This document shows, one piece after another, positions 23,346 through 33,896 of a DNA stretch of 64,000 nucleotides. The notes beneath the pieces were generated by a model. That model was not told where the DNA came from. It ran no database searches and was given only the letters and a program-made list of their open reading frames with translations. The translations under genes and the position numbers were made by a program. Within the stretch, counting starts at the first letter, position 1. Each line of letters opens with the position of its first letter. This stretch comes from Lycium barbarum (taxonomy: Eukaryota; Streptophyta; Magnoliopsida; Solanales; Solanaceae): contig NC_083339.1 in NCBI RefSeq assembly GCF_019175385.1, forward strand, positions 45,537,330 to 45,601,329, in the 5' to 3' direction.

Positions 23346-26266
23346 TGTCACGACCCAGCCCTGTGGGCCGCGACTGGCACCCTACCTGGGTACCCAGACC
23401 AAATCGCATAATCATTTCCGAATCCAAACTTATTTCAGAATTTTTCAAAAGTTATATCCAACATAATTTATATCGAAAATATGTCTTAAGCGGTCATATC
23501 AAATCAAACTCAAACAAAGCGGCGGAATAGGCATCGCCGGTAAAAATACAAAATATATATACAGAAGGGCCATTTGGGGCCATCATATCAAACAGACCGC
23601 TTTAAGACCCGAAAGCAAAATCAGACAACATACACATAGGACCCTCGCCCCACAAAGATGACTACAGGCCTCTACGAATTCAAAACATAACATATGGCGA
23701 GACAGGGCCCCGCCGTACCCAAACTGTCAAATATAAAAAGTATATACAGAGTAGAGTAGTCTGTACCAAGAGTGGACTCCGGACCAAGTAAGAGTACTCC
23801 GGAAAGCAAGAAGTGAAGCCTACTGCGGAGGATCACCAATATCTGCACCTGTGGGCATAAAACGCAGCCCCCAGAGAGAGAGGGTCAGTACGAAATATGT
23901 ACTGAGTATGTAAAGCACGGAGTACAGAAATATGGATCAAAACCGAAAGCAAATCAGATGTCAAAGTGGGGTACAAACTGGTATGTCAAAATCTGTATCG
24001 AAATCATATACATATATTTTATGCAAACAAAATCATGCAAACGCTTAAGAACGTGGTCGCCACTCCGACGCTGGCGCCACACACAGCATAACACCAGAAG
24101 GTTTCAAATCTCCGTACATCCCCGAACATAATCATAATCATCGGTGAGCGTATCGCATCCCGAGCCATATCACAGCATAACTCCAAACGGAACCCGGCCC
24201 TATGGCGGAGCCTCGGGAACCGTAACACAGCATACGGCCGAATTTTCATAAAACGCACGAATCAAAACCGGCCCGGGAACCGGTGAAAGAAGTCATAATA
24301 AGGCACGAGCGGAGTCGTGAGCAAACAAATGCAAATCGTATTTCAAAATAGTCTTTCAAAACAAAGTAAACTCATAAATCATATCATATTACAAAATAGT
24401 CGAATACTTAGTCGACATAAGGTTTCCTTTCACAAAACGTTTCCAAAATGGTGCCTACAGTTCAAAACATAGATTGGCGTATCGAATTGTTCAAAACGTG
24501 TCCCGTAAGAGGACGTTCCAAAGACCATAAGTGGCTTATCCAACCTTATCCTCAAACGTGGCCCGAAGAGGCAAATCGGGCATTTTGGGGTAGCGGGCCC
24601 ACCTCGAGTCAAAGTGAGGTGGCGAACATATTTTTACGAGCATTTATATGCCAAAGGTCATACATAATCATTTCTAGGTTACCCGACCACATTTCGATAG
24701 GTTTCGGACGAATAGTGGCATTCTAGCCAAAATGGAGCCTTTAGGCTTCAATGGAATTGAATGAATAGTAACTTTTCTGTGGATCGGGTTTCGAGGAGCA
24801 GAAATGCTCCGGAAGGTCTCATATCCGACTGACGTACTAAGATATGCCAAATGAAGGAGTGGAAAGCTTTACATACCTCACAGACGTCGTAAGCTCTTCC
24901 AAATGTCCCGTCCCGTTTCGTCAAAAATCTGCAAATGGTCAAAGTTACCAATTGAGATTCTTAGGCTCAAAATGCTTTTAACTCTATATTTGCCTACCGA
25001 AATTTCGGCAGCATTTTCCCTATAAATCTAACATCCCCGAGACGTAGCTCGGCTCAAATTAACCAACCACAACAGCCCACACATCAACCAAACAATATAC
25101 ACAACAATCAAGTCACCCTAGCTTCAAAGTTCTACATGATTTCTTAAGTTGGCAACTTCCATTCAAACTTTCAAAATCCCAATTCTATATTCACATAATT
25201 GTATTCATTTACCCATCCAACACTAGTCAAACACATTCCAAATTCAATCTAAGACATACACAAAATTGCACCAAAATCCATTAGTTTCCATAATTCTTCA
25301 AAACATTAAAATTCACGACGAACACTCTAACTAACGTCGTTTCATTCCGAATTCATCAATATCATTGTAAAGTCATATCTAAAGTCTCTAGCACCCAAAA
25401 TATACATTGATATACATAGTGATACCTAAAGTATACGCTTTCCGATAATATTCAAAATCATTTTTCAACGCCAATTTAGTTTAGCGGTCCATCATTTACG
25501 ATACAAGGATCATACCAACACATTATGCCAACTTAAACAAGATCAATTCAAACTATTTTTATCCACCCCAAGCTCACGGCCAACACACACTCCACACACA
25601 CACCCACGTTTTTTTTTTCCAACATCCAAGTTACGGGATTTCTATATATTTACAATCCTTAGCATATTCATATCAATTCTACAACATAAAAGGGGCAAAA
25701 TTCTTACCTTTTCTTAAACTTCCGACTTGCCGCAAACGCGTACCTCTCGCCAAACTAATTATACCCCGTTGAAGAGGGTCTTGAATACTCCACAAATATG
25801 TAGAAACCAAGATTTTTGGATCACTAATCAAACTTGGAAATTTTCTTTTCCTTTCTTTTCCACTTCGGCCGAACCCTTAGTTTTTGGGGTGTTCTTGATT
25901 TTTTTCTAATTTTGTGATAATTTCTAAGTGTATTCCTTGTATATATCCACTTAGGGGGTCATGTGCATAGCACATGCCCCTTTTAAAATGGACTTGGGCC
26001 ACAACTATGGCCGGGCCCCATTTGATCTTGGGCCTTATTTTGCATTGGATTTTTCTTGGCCCAATTCGAGAAAAGTCCCGTTTTGTAATTCCCGAAACTA
26101 ATTTACGAAGTTCCAAATTTATCCTCGGCCTTCCCCGAGGTCTTAGCATTAAAGATTTCACAACCAACATAGTCATATTCACAAAAAAAATTAAATTAGG
26201 TCCTTCTAACACCCGAGTCATAGTTATTTCTCGATTTCCAATCGTACGAAAACACGGGGCCTAACA
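23346..26266 (-). repeat. Right (5') LTR of element C
   Basis: Nearly identical to 15254-18172 along its whole length. As the upstream LTR it would carry the working promoter. Contains the hairpin block (23845-23920), the hairpin chain (24050-24310) and the U3 palindrome/TATA region (25939-25976). Confidence 0.95.
25939..25976 (-). promoter_or_regulatory. LTR C core promoter: palindrome plus TATA box
   Basis: Minus-strand GGATATATACA (25939-25948) is the TATA candidate. CATGTGC-ATA-GCACATG (25960-25976) is a perfect inverted repeat about 12 bases upstream. In element F the arms extend to ten bases. Confidence 0.6.
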
Positions 26267-26271
26267 CAAAA
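26267..26271. repeat. Target-site duplication of C, right copy
   Basis: CAAAA, pairing with 15249-15253. Confidence 0.92.
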
Positions 26272-26357
26272 TGCCCTTAAGTCATCATTAACCCGATACT
26301 CGTATTTCACTAGTTCATTCACTTGCGTACCAACGGAAGATTTTCCGAGGTGTAACA
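26272..26357 (-). repeat. Solo LTR K, terminal part
   Basis: Continues LTR K after element C and ends GGTGTAACA at 26357. The sequence matches the first bases of LTR I (37172 onward) in reverse complement. Confidence 0.88.
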
Positions 26358-26362
26358 CTAGC
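26358..26362. repeat. Target-site duplication of K, right copy
   Basis: CTAGC, pairing with 12930-12934. Confidence 0.9.
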
Positions 26363-27540
26363 GTATATGACTAAGGCTAGAGAAAATTGGATAGCATCTC
26401 CTTTATTTATACGACATTCCTCCATATTGTAAATCAACTCCCAAACATCAATAATACATTCACAATATCATAACAATAGTCTTTATTCATTCTACGTTAT
26501 CCATATTTCTCAATTCTCTTCAAGTCATCCATATCCATGGTCATACCACACGATTACATTCGTTCATATACAATGTCTATCCCATGTTCTTAACATCATT
26601 TATAACATGATTATAATCATATCATCTAACGAATCATTACTCAACCCAAGCTACTACTCACAAACATCACTAATCTCACATTCAAGACCCATTTCCTATA
26701 TTCTTTTACAATCCAAGTTTTTCAACTTTTAAACACCTTAAACAACATGGAAATATCATAAAACTTACCTTAGATGGTGAGGGAATGAATCTTGAGTGGA
26801 CATACTTCGCTTGAACCAAACCCTAGTTCTCCTCCAATAGAATTTCTTGTGGTACTCTAACCCTTCGAAGCTTTCTAACACATAAACACTTGATTCTAGT
26901 ATTTGATCTTTGTGTTCTCTTAGACTTGAGTGGAATATGTTTAGAGAAGGGTTTTTGAGCTCTCAACACTTGTAGAATATGAAAAATGAAGTAAAAGAAC
27001 CCAAGGCTTCTATTTATACAAACATTGAAAAATAGCCCGTCGGGACTTCCACGGGCACTTATACGGTCCGTATAATATTGTACGGACCGTATAAGCGGTC
27101 TTGGTTCACCAACCAGCAAATAAACTCCCTGCTGGGAGTTATATGAACCATTTATACGGACCGTATAAAGTTATATGGACCGTATAAGTGGTCGCATAAC
27201 TCCATTTCCCTGAAATGGTTTCTGCCGTTTCGTTCGATCTCCAATCCTTATGGAACCTTCTTGACACTTGTATATCACCTCATTAACAATCTAAGGGACA
27301 TTATAACTCTTCTCCAAAGCATTTTTAAATCCTCGTTAACTCGTTACTCGTAATTCCTTTTCGATACCTACCGTGTGTCTTGCCTCCTCTTGGCAAACTT
27401 TCTTCCCATATCTCAAACATCTTTGAAATCGTAACTAGGGTCATCGAATGTCATTTCTTACTTATCGAAATACCATATACCTCGTGCTCTTCGTTAGTCT
27501 ATTCACTGTGCATCAACAAAAAAATTTCCAAGGTGTAACA
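26363..27540 (-). repeat. Left LTR of element D, second part
   Basis: Resumes D's LTR after K and ends GGTGTAACA at 27540, next to the polypurine tract. With 11524-12934 it makes about 2589 bp. It holds the U3 palindromes (27045-27190) and the TATA box (27011-27018). No gene seen. Confidence 0.9.
27011..27190 (-). promoter_or_regulatory. LTR D U3: palindromes plus TATA box
   Basis: Minus-strand TATAAATAG at 27010-27018. Upstream are TTATACGGTCCGTATAA, GTACGGACCGTATAA, TTTATACGGACCGTATAAA and a degraded copy. Confidence 0.62.
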
Positions 27541-27576
27541 TTCTCCCCCCCTTAAGAACATTCGTCCTCAAATGTT
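27541..27576 (-). other. Polypurine tract and hairpin, element D
   Basis: The purine tract (minus strand) at 27541-27556 is followed by AACATTCG-N4-CAAATGTT at 27557-27576, with one arm mismatch. Confidence 0.85.
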
Positions 27577-27743
27577 AAGTCGTCGGGGATTCTATAAAAA
27601 TTTCGCCAGAGTTTCCCTTGTAATATGGCACTACCATCCTATCACAACATGCCATAATAACAATGCCTCGTAGGGCCACGACATAATAGCAATAGAATTT
27701 GGCCATACAAGACCTAAAAGCATAAAAGGAAAACATACAAACC

Positions 27744-28395
27744 TTATGATCTTGATATCTCGTCTTGGATTTCTTCTAAGGGCTGAAATAAATGCGGGTA
27801 CTTGGATCGCATAATTTCTTCCGCTTCCCATGTCATTTCTTCTCGTTTGTTGCTTCTCCATAAAACCTTAACTGATGCCACCTCTTTTTTCTAAGCCTCC
27901 ATACTTGCCTATCTAGTATGGAAATGGGTACCTCTTCATAAGTCAGCTTTTCCGTCACTTGAACATCATTTACCGGCACGATCCTAGTAGGATCTCCAAC
28001 ACATTTACGAAGCATCGAGACATGGAAAACTGGGTGAACTGATTCCAAATCAGGAGGTAGATCTAACTCATAGGCCACTTTGCCTATTTTGCGCACAATC
28101 TCATAAGGCCTAATGTATCGGGGACTAAGCTTCCCCTTTTTGCCAAATCTCATTACACCCTTCATTGGTGACACTTTCAAGAATACCCAATCTTTCACTT
28201 GGAACTCTAAGTCCCTTCGATGATTATCCGCATAGGACTTTTGACGACTTTGGGCTGCTAATAACCGATCTTGTATGAACTTGACTTTCTCTATGGCTTG
28301 CTGGACCAAGTCTGGCCCTATCAATTTTGTCTCTCCTGCCTCGAACCACCCAATTGGGGATCTACACTTTCACCCATATAAAGCCTCATACGGTT
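27744..28395 (-). pseudogene. Element D integrase C-terminus and chromodomain
   Basis: Minus-strand frame 27833-28324 covers the GPY/F module (Leu-Ser-Pro-Arg-Tyr-Ile-Arg-Pro-Tyr), Phe-His-Val-Ser-Met-Leu-Arg and the start of the chromodomain. A frameshift near 27885 moves the rest (Val-Leu-Trp-Arg-Ser-Asn ... Met-Thr-Trp-Glu-Ala-Glu) into another frame, ending at a TAA near 27744. The integrase link at 28325-28395 is also out of frame. Confidence 0.88.
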
Positions 28396-29112
28396 TCATT
28401 TGAATGTTAGAATGATAACTATTGTTATAAGAAATTCAATGAGTGGTAAGTGATCATCCCAATTACCTCCAAAATCTATCATACATGCCCGTAACATATC
28501 TTCAAGAGTCTGAATGGTACGTTCAGCTTGTCCATGAGTCTGCGGATGAAATGCCATGCTAAGGCTCACTTGGGTCCCTAAACCCTCTTGGAAGGACTTC
28601 CAAAAATTGGCTGTAAACTGAGTCCCTCTATCAGAGATAATAGATGCTGGGACACCATGGAGTCGCACTATCTCTCTAACATAAAGCTTTGTATAATCTT
28701 CCGCCACATATGTCGTTCTGACTGGTAAGAAATGAGCTGACTTTATGAGTCTATCCACAATCACCCATATAGAATCATACTTACATCGAGAATGGGGTAA
28801 GCCTGTAATGAAGTCCATGTTAATTACTACCCACTTCCAAGTTGGAATTTCTATAGCTTGCAACAATCCGCCCGGCTTTTGGTGCTCGATTTTCACTTGC
28901 TGACAGTTGGGACATTGAGCTACGAATTCCGCTATATCTTTCTTCATTCCATTCCACCAATATATAGATCTAAGATCATGGTACATTTTCGTCGCTCCAG
29001 GATGAACAGAATAACGGGAGCAATGAGCTTCTCTCAATATTTGGTGGCGTAAACCTGCCACATCGGGAACACATAATCTGCCTTGGCATCGAAGAGCTCC
29101 GTCTTCTGAAAT
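28396..29112 (-). pseudogene. Element D integrase
   Basis: 221 codons open on the minus strand. His-His-Cys-Cys zinc domain with Tyr-Trp-Trp-Asn-Gly-Met and Cys-Pro-Asn-Cys; core with Asp in Met-Asp-Phe-Ile-Thr-Gly, Asp in Ile-Ser-Asp-Arg-Gly and Glu in Gly-Gln-Ala-Glu-Arg. The triad is complete, though the His in the Gln-Thr-His-Gly block replaces the usual Asp. The frame is lost at the end of the core (Phe-Leu-Ile-Thr for Phe-Ala-Tyr-Asn), and upstream a stop separates it from RNase H. Confidence 0.9.
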
Positions 29113-29799
29113 CTAAAATGACGACTCCTCTTTCTGAGGGAGTGTATCTCTGTAATGCATTAGCATGGAATCTTCGTATTGTCGCTCTTTCACTTCCGCT
29201 ACTAGCGACGAGACTGATGAATTCTGAATGGTAGTTCCCCTGCTACCTGAGTCCACTACTCGAACTCCTAGGCTAGCTAACTGCTGGAGCTCACGAGCCA
29301 TTTCTCTCTTCTCTGGTCGTACATCACACAAACTCCCCATCGATCTACGGCTAAGAGCATCAGCCACAACATTTGCCTTTCCGGGGTGATATAGGATATC
29401 AACATCATAATCCTTTAACAATTCCAACCATCATCGTTGCCGCAAATTCAACTCTTTCTGCTTGAAGATATACTGAAGGCTCTTATGATCTGTATAAATA
29501 TCCACATGGATACCATATAAATAATGTCTCCATATCTTTAATGCATGAACCACTGCAGCCAATTCTAGGTCATGGGTTGGATTCCTTTTCTCATGTTTTC
29601 GTAATTGCCTTGAAGCATACGCAATCACCTTACCATGTTGCATCAACACACAGCCTAGCCCAATTCCTGAAGCATCGCAATAAACAACATATCCTTCCAA
29701 TCCCTCTGGAAGTGTCAGGACTGGGGCAGAAGTCAGTCTATCTTTTAACTAATGGAAACTACGTTCACAAGCATCTGTCCATTGAAACTTTGCTAATTT
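29113..29799 (-). pseudogene. Element D RNase H
   Basis: Two minus-strand fragments in one frame (29431-29700 and 29113-29427) separated by a stop, in the Arg-Gln-Arg-Arg-Trp block. Tyr-Cys-Asp-Ala-Ser, His-Asp-Leu-Glu-Leu-Ala, Tyr-Thr-Asp-His-Lys-Ser and Val-Val-Ala-Asp-Ala-Leu-Ser are all present, so the four acidic residues survive. It sits in the standard place between RT and integrase. The RT-side junction (29701-29799) also carries stops. Confidence 0.9.
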
Positions 29800-30468
29800 C
29801 TAGGTCAACTTTGTGAGTGGTGCAGAAATAGAAGAAAAACCTTTAACAAATCTCCTGTAATAACCTGCTAAGCCCAGAAAGCTACAAACCTCCGTAGGAG
29901 TTGTGGGCCTTGGCCAAGTCTTCACGGCCTCAATCTTTTGGCTATCTACCCGAATACCATCGGCTGAAACGATGTGCCCGAAAAATGTCATTGAGTTCAA
30001 CCAGAACTCACACTTAGAAAAGTTTGCAAACAACTCTCGAGCTTGAAGAACTCTAAGGACAGTACACAAATGATCCACATGTTCTGCCTCGAATCTATAA
30101 TACACCAAGATATCGTCGATGAATACAATCACAAATAGATCTAAGAAGGGCCTGAACACGTTGTTCATCAAATCCATAAATACTGCCGGTGCATTAGTTA
30201 GCCCAAATGACATTTCCCGGAACTCAAAATGGCCATATCTTGTTCTGAAGGATGTCTTACGGATATCTTTCTCCCTAACTCTCACTTGATGATACCCGGA
30301 CCTCAAATCTACCTTGGAAAACCACATGGCACCTTATAATTGATCAAATAAGTCATCAATCCTCGGTAGAGGATATTTGTTCTTAATCGTCACCTTATTC
30401 AATTGCCGATAGTCGATGCACATTCTCAAGGAGCCATCTTTCTTTCAGACAAACAATACGGGTGCTCC
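29800..30468 (-). pseudogene. Element D reverse transcriptase
   Basis: Minus-strand frame 29800-30327 carries [18 protein letters not shown] and catalytic Phe-Ile-Asp-Asp, then [11 protein letters not shown]. The N-terminal finger motif (Cys-Ile-Asp-Tyr-Arg-Gln-Leu-Asn) lies at about 30395-30425 upstream of a stop. Confidence 0.9.
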
Positions 30469-32539
30469 CTACGGGGATGAACTAGGCCTAATAAAGCCTT
30501 TCTCAAGAAAGTCTTTCAATTCCTCCTTCAACTCTTTCAATTCTGCGGGTGCCATTCTATAAGGAGGAATAGATATAGGCTTAGTGTCTGGCAACACATC
30601 AATAGCAAAATCAATCTCCCGCTCAGGAGGGAAATCTTCCAGGAACACATTCGGAAATATATTCACCACGGGAACTGACTGAAGAGTTAGCGATTCAGCT
30701 TCTACATCTTGAACTCGAACTAGATGATAAATACATCCCTTCGTGATCATTTTCCTTGCCTTTAGATAGGAAATAAACCTACCTTTTGGTGACGCAGTAT
30801 TCCCTTTCCATTCTAAAACTGGTTCTCCCGGAAATTGAAAACGAACCATTTTCATTCTACAATCAACATTGGCATAGCAAGAAGCCAACCAATCCATGCT
30901 CATAATAACATCAAAGTCTACCATTTCTAACTCATGCTAGTTAATCATAGTTCGACGGTCACAAATCACAACTATGCAGTTTCTATATACTCGGCTAGCT
31001 ATTACCGATTCACCAACGAGTGTAGACACCTCAAAAGGTTTGATCGACTCCGGTTCGACTCTAAATCGGCCTGCAATATACGGAGTAACATATGACAATG
31101 TGGAGCCCAGATCAATCAAAGCATATATGTCATGAGAAAATACCGATAATATACCTGTGACCGCATCAGGAGAAGACTCAAGATCTTGGCGTCCAGCCAA
31201 AGCATAAATACGGTGCTGAGGACCTCTAGAATTAGGGACTCTCCCTCTGCCTCTACCATGGCCGACTGGCGCATATGAACCTGGCCCCATAGGGCGTACA
31301 GACGATGAAGATCCGGCTACCGACCCCGAAGGCTGGGTCCTACCTCTACCATGAACTGAGGGGAAATCACGCATAATATGGTCTGGTCGACCACATGAAT
31401 AACAAACCTCTGAAACCAATCGGCATGGACCCCAATGTAACTTCCCACACTGGGAACATCGTGGTATGGGTGACCTCGCCTGACCCGAATCACCTCTGAA
31501 TAGAGACCCCGAAAAACTCTGACTTGGCCCGGAATAAGTGGATCTATCAAATCTCTGGCCCGAAAACCGTGGAGTCGCACTAATCATAGAATGGCCGGAT
31601 TGCCTAGAAAACTGTTGTCTGTGACCACCTCTAAACTCACTCATCGGGCTCGAAGATCTAGCCCTCTTGCTATGTCCCCTATCATGCTCACGCTCACCCC
31701 TTTGTTGTTGTAGACTTTCTTCCAAATTTTGAGCGTGGGCTTGAATGCTTGAAATGTTCATATTGTCCTGAAGGGAAGCAGTCAAGCACCTATCCATCAG
31801 ATGTGGCCCTAGGCCTTTCATAAATCGGTGCACTCGGTCACCCATATCCGCTACCATGGCCGAAGCATACCTAGCCAAAGAATTGAAGCGGAGACTGTAC
31901 TCTAAAGCACTCATACTACCTTGCCTCAAATTCAAGAACTTATCGGCTCTAGCTCGCCGAACTTCTGGAGGCATATAGTGTCGGAGGAAAGCATCAACAA
32001 ATTCTTGCCATACCGAGGGAGGCGCATTGGCTCCCTGTGAAGCCATCCAAACGGTGTACCAATGGATTAGACAACCCTCAATCTATATGACGCTAACTCC
32101 ACCGATTCGGTGTCTGAAGCATGTATCAAACGAAGAGCCCTCAACATTCCATCAATAAAATTCTGAAGGTCCTCATCCGGCTTTGATCCAAAGAATTCCG
32201 GAGGGTTCAAGCTAATGAACTTATGGGCCCTTGCACTAACAACCCTATCACCTTGCCCCGTACTTTGCCGCTGGGTCTGAGCAGCAACCAATTGAGTAAG
32301 CAAATGAATGGCCTCTTTTACATCTTGGCCTGAAGCCTCCGGTGGAGGGCCGGAGGTGGTGGAGCTGGGGTTGAGGCTCCCTCATGCTCCTCAGAAATAG
32401 GCACTATCTGGGAGGACTGAGATTGAGCCGTATTCTAGGACTCACTTTCCTCTACAACTGCTGGCTATGCTCTTTCAGCCCGCTTTTCTGCCACTGTCGT
32501 ACCCTTCTGGGCCGCTATAGCCTTTCTCTTTATAGGCAT
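30469..32539 (-). pseudogene. Element D Gag and protease
   Basis: On the minus strand, Gag starts at ATG 32539 (Met-Pro-Ile-Lys-Arg-Lys, aligning with the start in C and F). An early stop follows, then the Pro-Pro-Glu-Phe-Phe-Gly capsid block in 32067-32303. 30937-32046 holds the rest of the capsid, the CCHC knuckle (Cys-Tyr-Ser-Cys-Gly-Arg-x2-His-Ile-Met-Arg-Asp-Phe, last Cys changed to Phe) and the protease with Asp-Leu-Gly-Ser instead of Asp-Pro-Gly-Ser. 30469-30924 holds the end of protease and the RT linker. The changed zinc and protease residues and the stops show it is non-functional. Confidence 0.88.
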
Positions 32540-32732
32540 CTCTGAAATACACAATACACGATTAAGGAGAAGGAAGTTCTTATACCATAGCTCTATCGCA
32601 CGATGTTATGAAGAAAGAAGGTCAATCATTCCTAAAATGCCCGCAACCACTTGTTTATAAGTGTGGCGCGCAACACACCCATAACCAAGACTCTACTGGA
32701 CACGGCTCGTAGACACACCCTAGGACAAAACT

Positions 32733-32744
32733 GCTCTGATACCA
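32733..32744 (-). other. Primer-binding site, element D
   Basis: The minus strand reads TGGTATCAGAGC four bases from the LTR end, identical to element C. The leader 32540-32732 shows no other feature. Confidence 0.92.
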
Positions 32745-32748
32745 CTTT

Positions 32749-33896
32749 TGTCACGACCCAACCGGAGGGCCGCGACGGGCACCCGGTGCTAGCCCACTCG
32801 GGCACCTCTTAGCGTACCTTTACATTCACATCTAGGTGAGCCACATATTATATCATACATTTTTATTCATCAAACATACGAATCTCATTGGGCAACAATA
32901 CATTTATATCAACATTAGCAACTAAGCCTACATCAATTTACATAAGCTGACGAGGCTAACAATATGATATACAAAATATAGGCCGACAAGGCCAAACACT
33001 TCAAACTATATACACATGTCTACGAGCCTCTAAGGAGAGTATGTCATATCATATAGGCGGGACAGGACCCTGCTATGCCCATAATTATGTACACAAAAGA
33101 ATCAATACTAAAAGCTATAGCTCCGAATTAAATAGGGCTCCGCTATGTAGTCCTCGAGAAATGTAGCTATGGATCAAGTCTGTCTCCCTGGGCACCTGCG
33201 GGCATGACGCAGCGTCCACAAACAAAAGGACGTCAGTATGAAGAATGTACTAAGTATGTAAAGCATGATCAATATCAATATAGAAGCATCGTAATCAACA
33301 CGAGAATCATCGTCATGAGCACTTAATTGCCTTTCATAGGGACTTTCCTTTACTAGTGCGTTATCGTGTACATACATCCGTATTTGTTTCAGTATTCATA
33401 TCCGTACTCATTTACATTTCGTATCCATAATCGTATTCATATGCTTATTCTTATTCGTATTCGTATCATGTTTGTATTCATACTCATATCTATATCATAT
33501 ACATATTCTTATCATATACATAGCATTTACATAGCATGCCCGACCACGAAGGTTCGTGTTTCACGTACCCGACCATGGCTAGGCTCGGTTATCATACATA
33601 CTTGGCCAACCAGGGCTCAAGGTTACACATACCTGGCCCTACCAAGGCTTCAGGGTTATCCGTACCAACTGCAGAGGTGTGCGCACATTACATAAATATA
33701 TACATATTCTACCCGGCCTTATCAGATCGGGGTTCCATAATAATCATACATAGATACATATACATACTAGCTCATAAGCATCTTTACTATTATCATCACT
33801 ATCATTATCGTCATCATTATCATCATCGCTATTATCGTCGTTATCGTATCGTTATCACTATCATTGTCGTTCATTACATCTATCCTTATAGGATTA
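32749..33896 (-). repeat. Right (5') LTR of element D, cut by LTR J
   Basis: Begins TGTCACGACCCAACC and follows the left LTR closely, including the hairpin block (33190-33265), the CGTATTCATAT low-complexity run (33370-33510) and the ATC/GTT-rich run (33785-33870). It stops at 33896 at LTR J after GGATTA; the left LTR continues past the same GGATTA with CTCGTC. Confidence 0.9.

Larger units (their letters stand above)
15254..26266 (-). mobile_element. Element C: nearly intact gypsy chromovirus (11.0 kb)
   Basis: Full-length minus-strand element with left LTR 15254-18172 (2919 bp), right LTR 23346-26266 (2921 bp) and perfect 5-bp TSD CAAAA. The PBS matches the initiator Met tRNA, there is a polypurine tract with hairpin, and the gag-pol frame is broken only by one TAG. 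By eye the LTRs differ at roughly 25-30 positions, so this is the most recent insertion here. It sits inside solo LTR K. Confidence 0.96.
12935..26357 (-). mobile_element. Solo LTR K, itself interrupted by element C
   Basis: The LTR runs 12935-15253 and, after element C, resumes to GGTGTAACA ending at 26357. It totals about 2.4 kb once C and its duplication are removed. It has both complete termini (minus-strand TGTTACACC...GTGACA) and is flanked by the 5-bp duplication CTAGC. No internal domain exists between the ends other than C. Closely related to LTR I at 37172. It contains its own conserved hairpin block (13376-13452). Confidence 0.9.
11524..33896 (-). mobile_element. Element D: gypsy chromovirus, host to K, C and J
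   Basis: Minus-strand element with both LTRs in the window: left (3') LTR split into 11524-12934 and 26363-27540, and right (5') LTR 32749-33896, itself cut by LTR J. The two LTR left ends are closely similar by eye. PBS, gag, protease, RT, RNase H, integrase, chromodomain and polypurine tract are all recognisable. Its right end and second target-site copy lie beyond the window. Confidence 0.92.

Noticed and set aside
24448..24726. 92-codon frame repeated in both LTRs of C
   Set aside because: Repeated only because the LTRs are copies; it is disrupted in the F and H LTRs.
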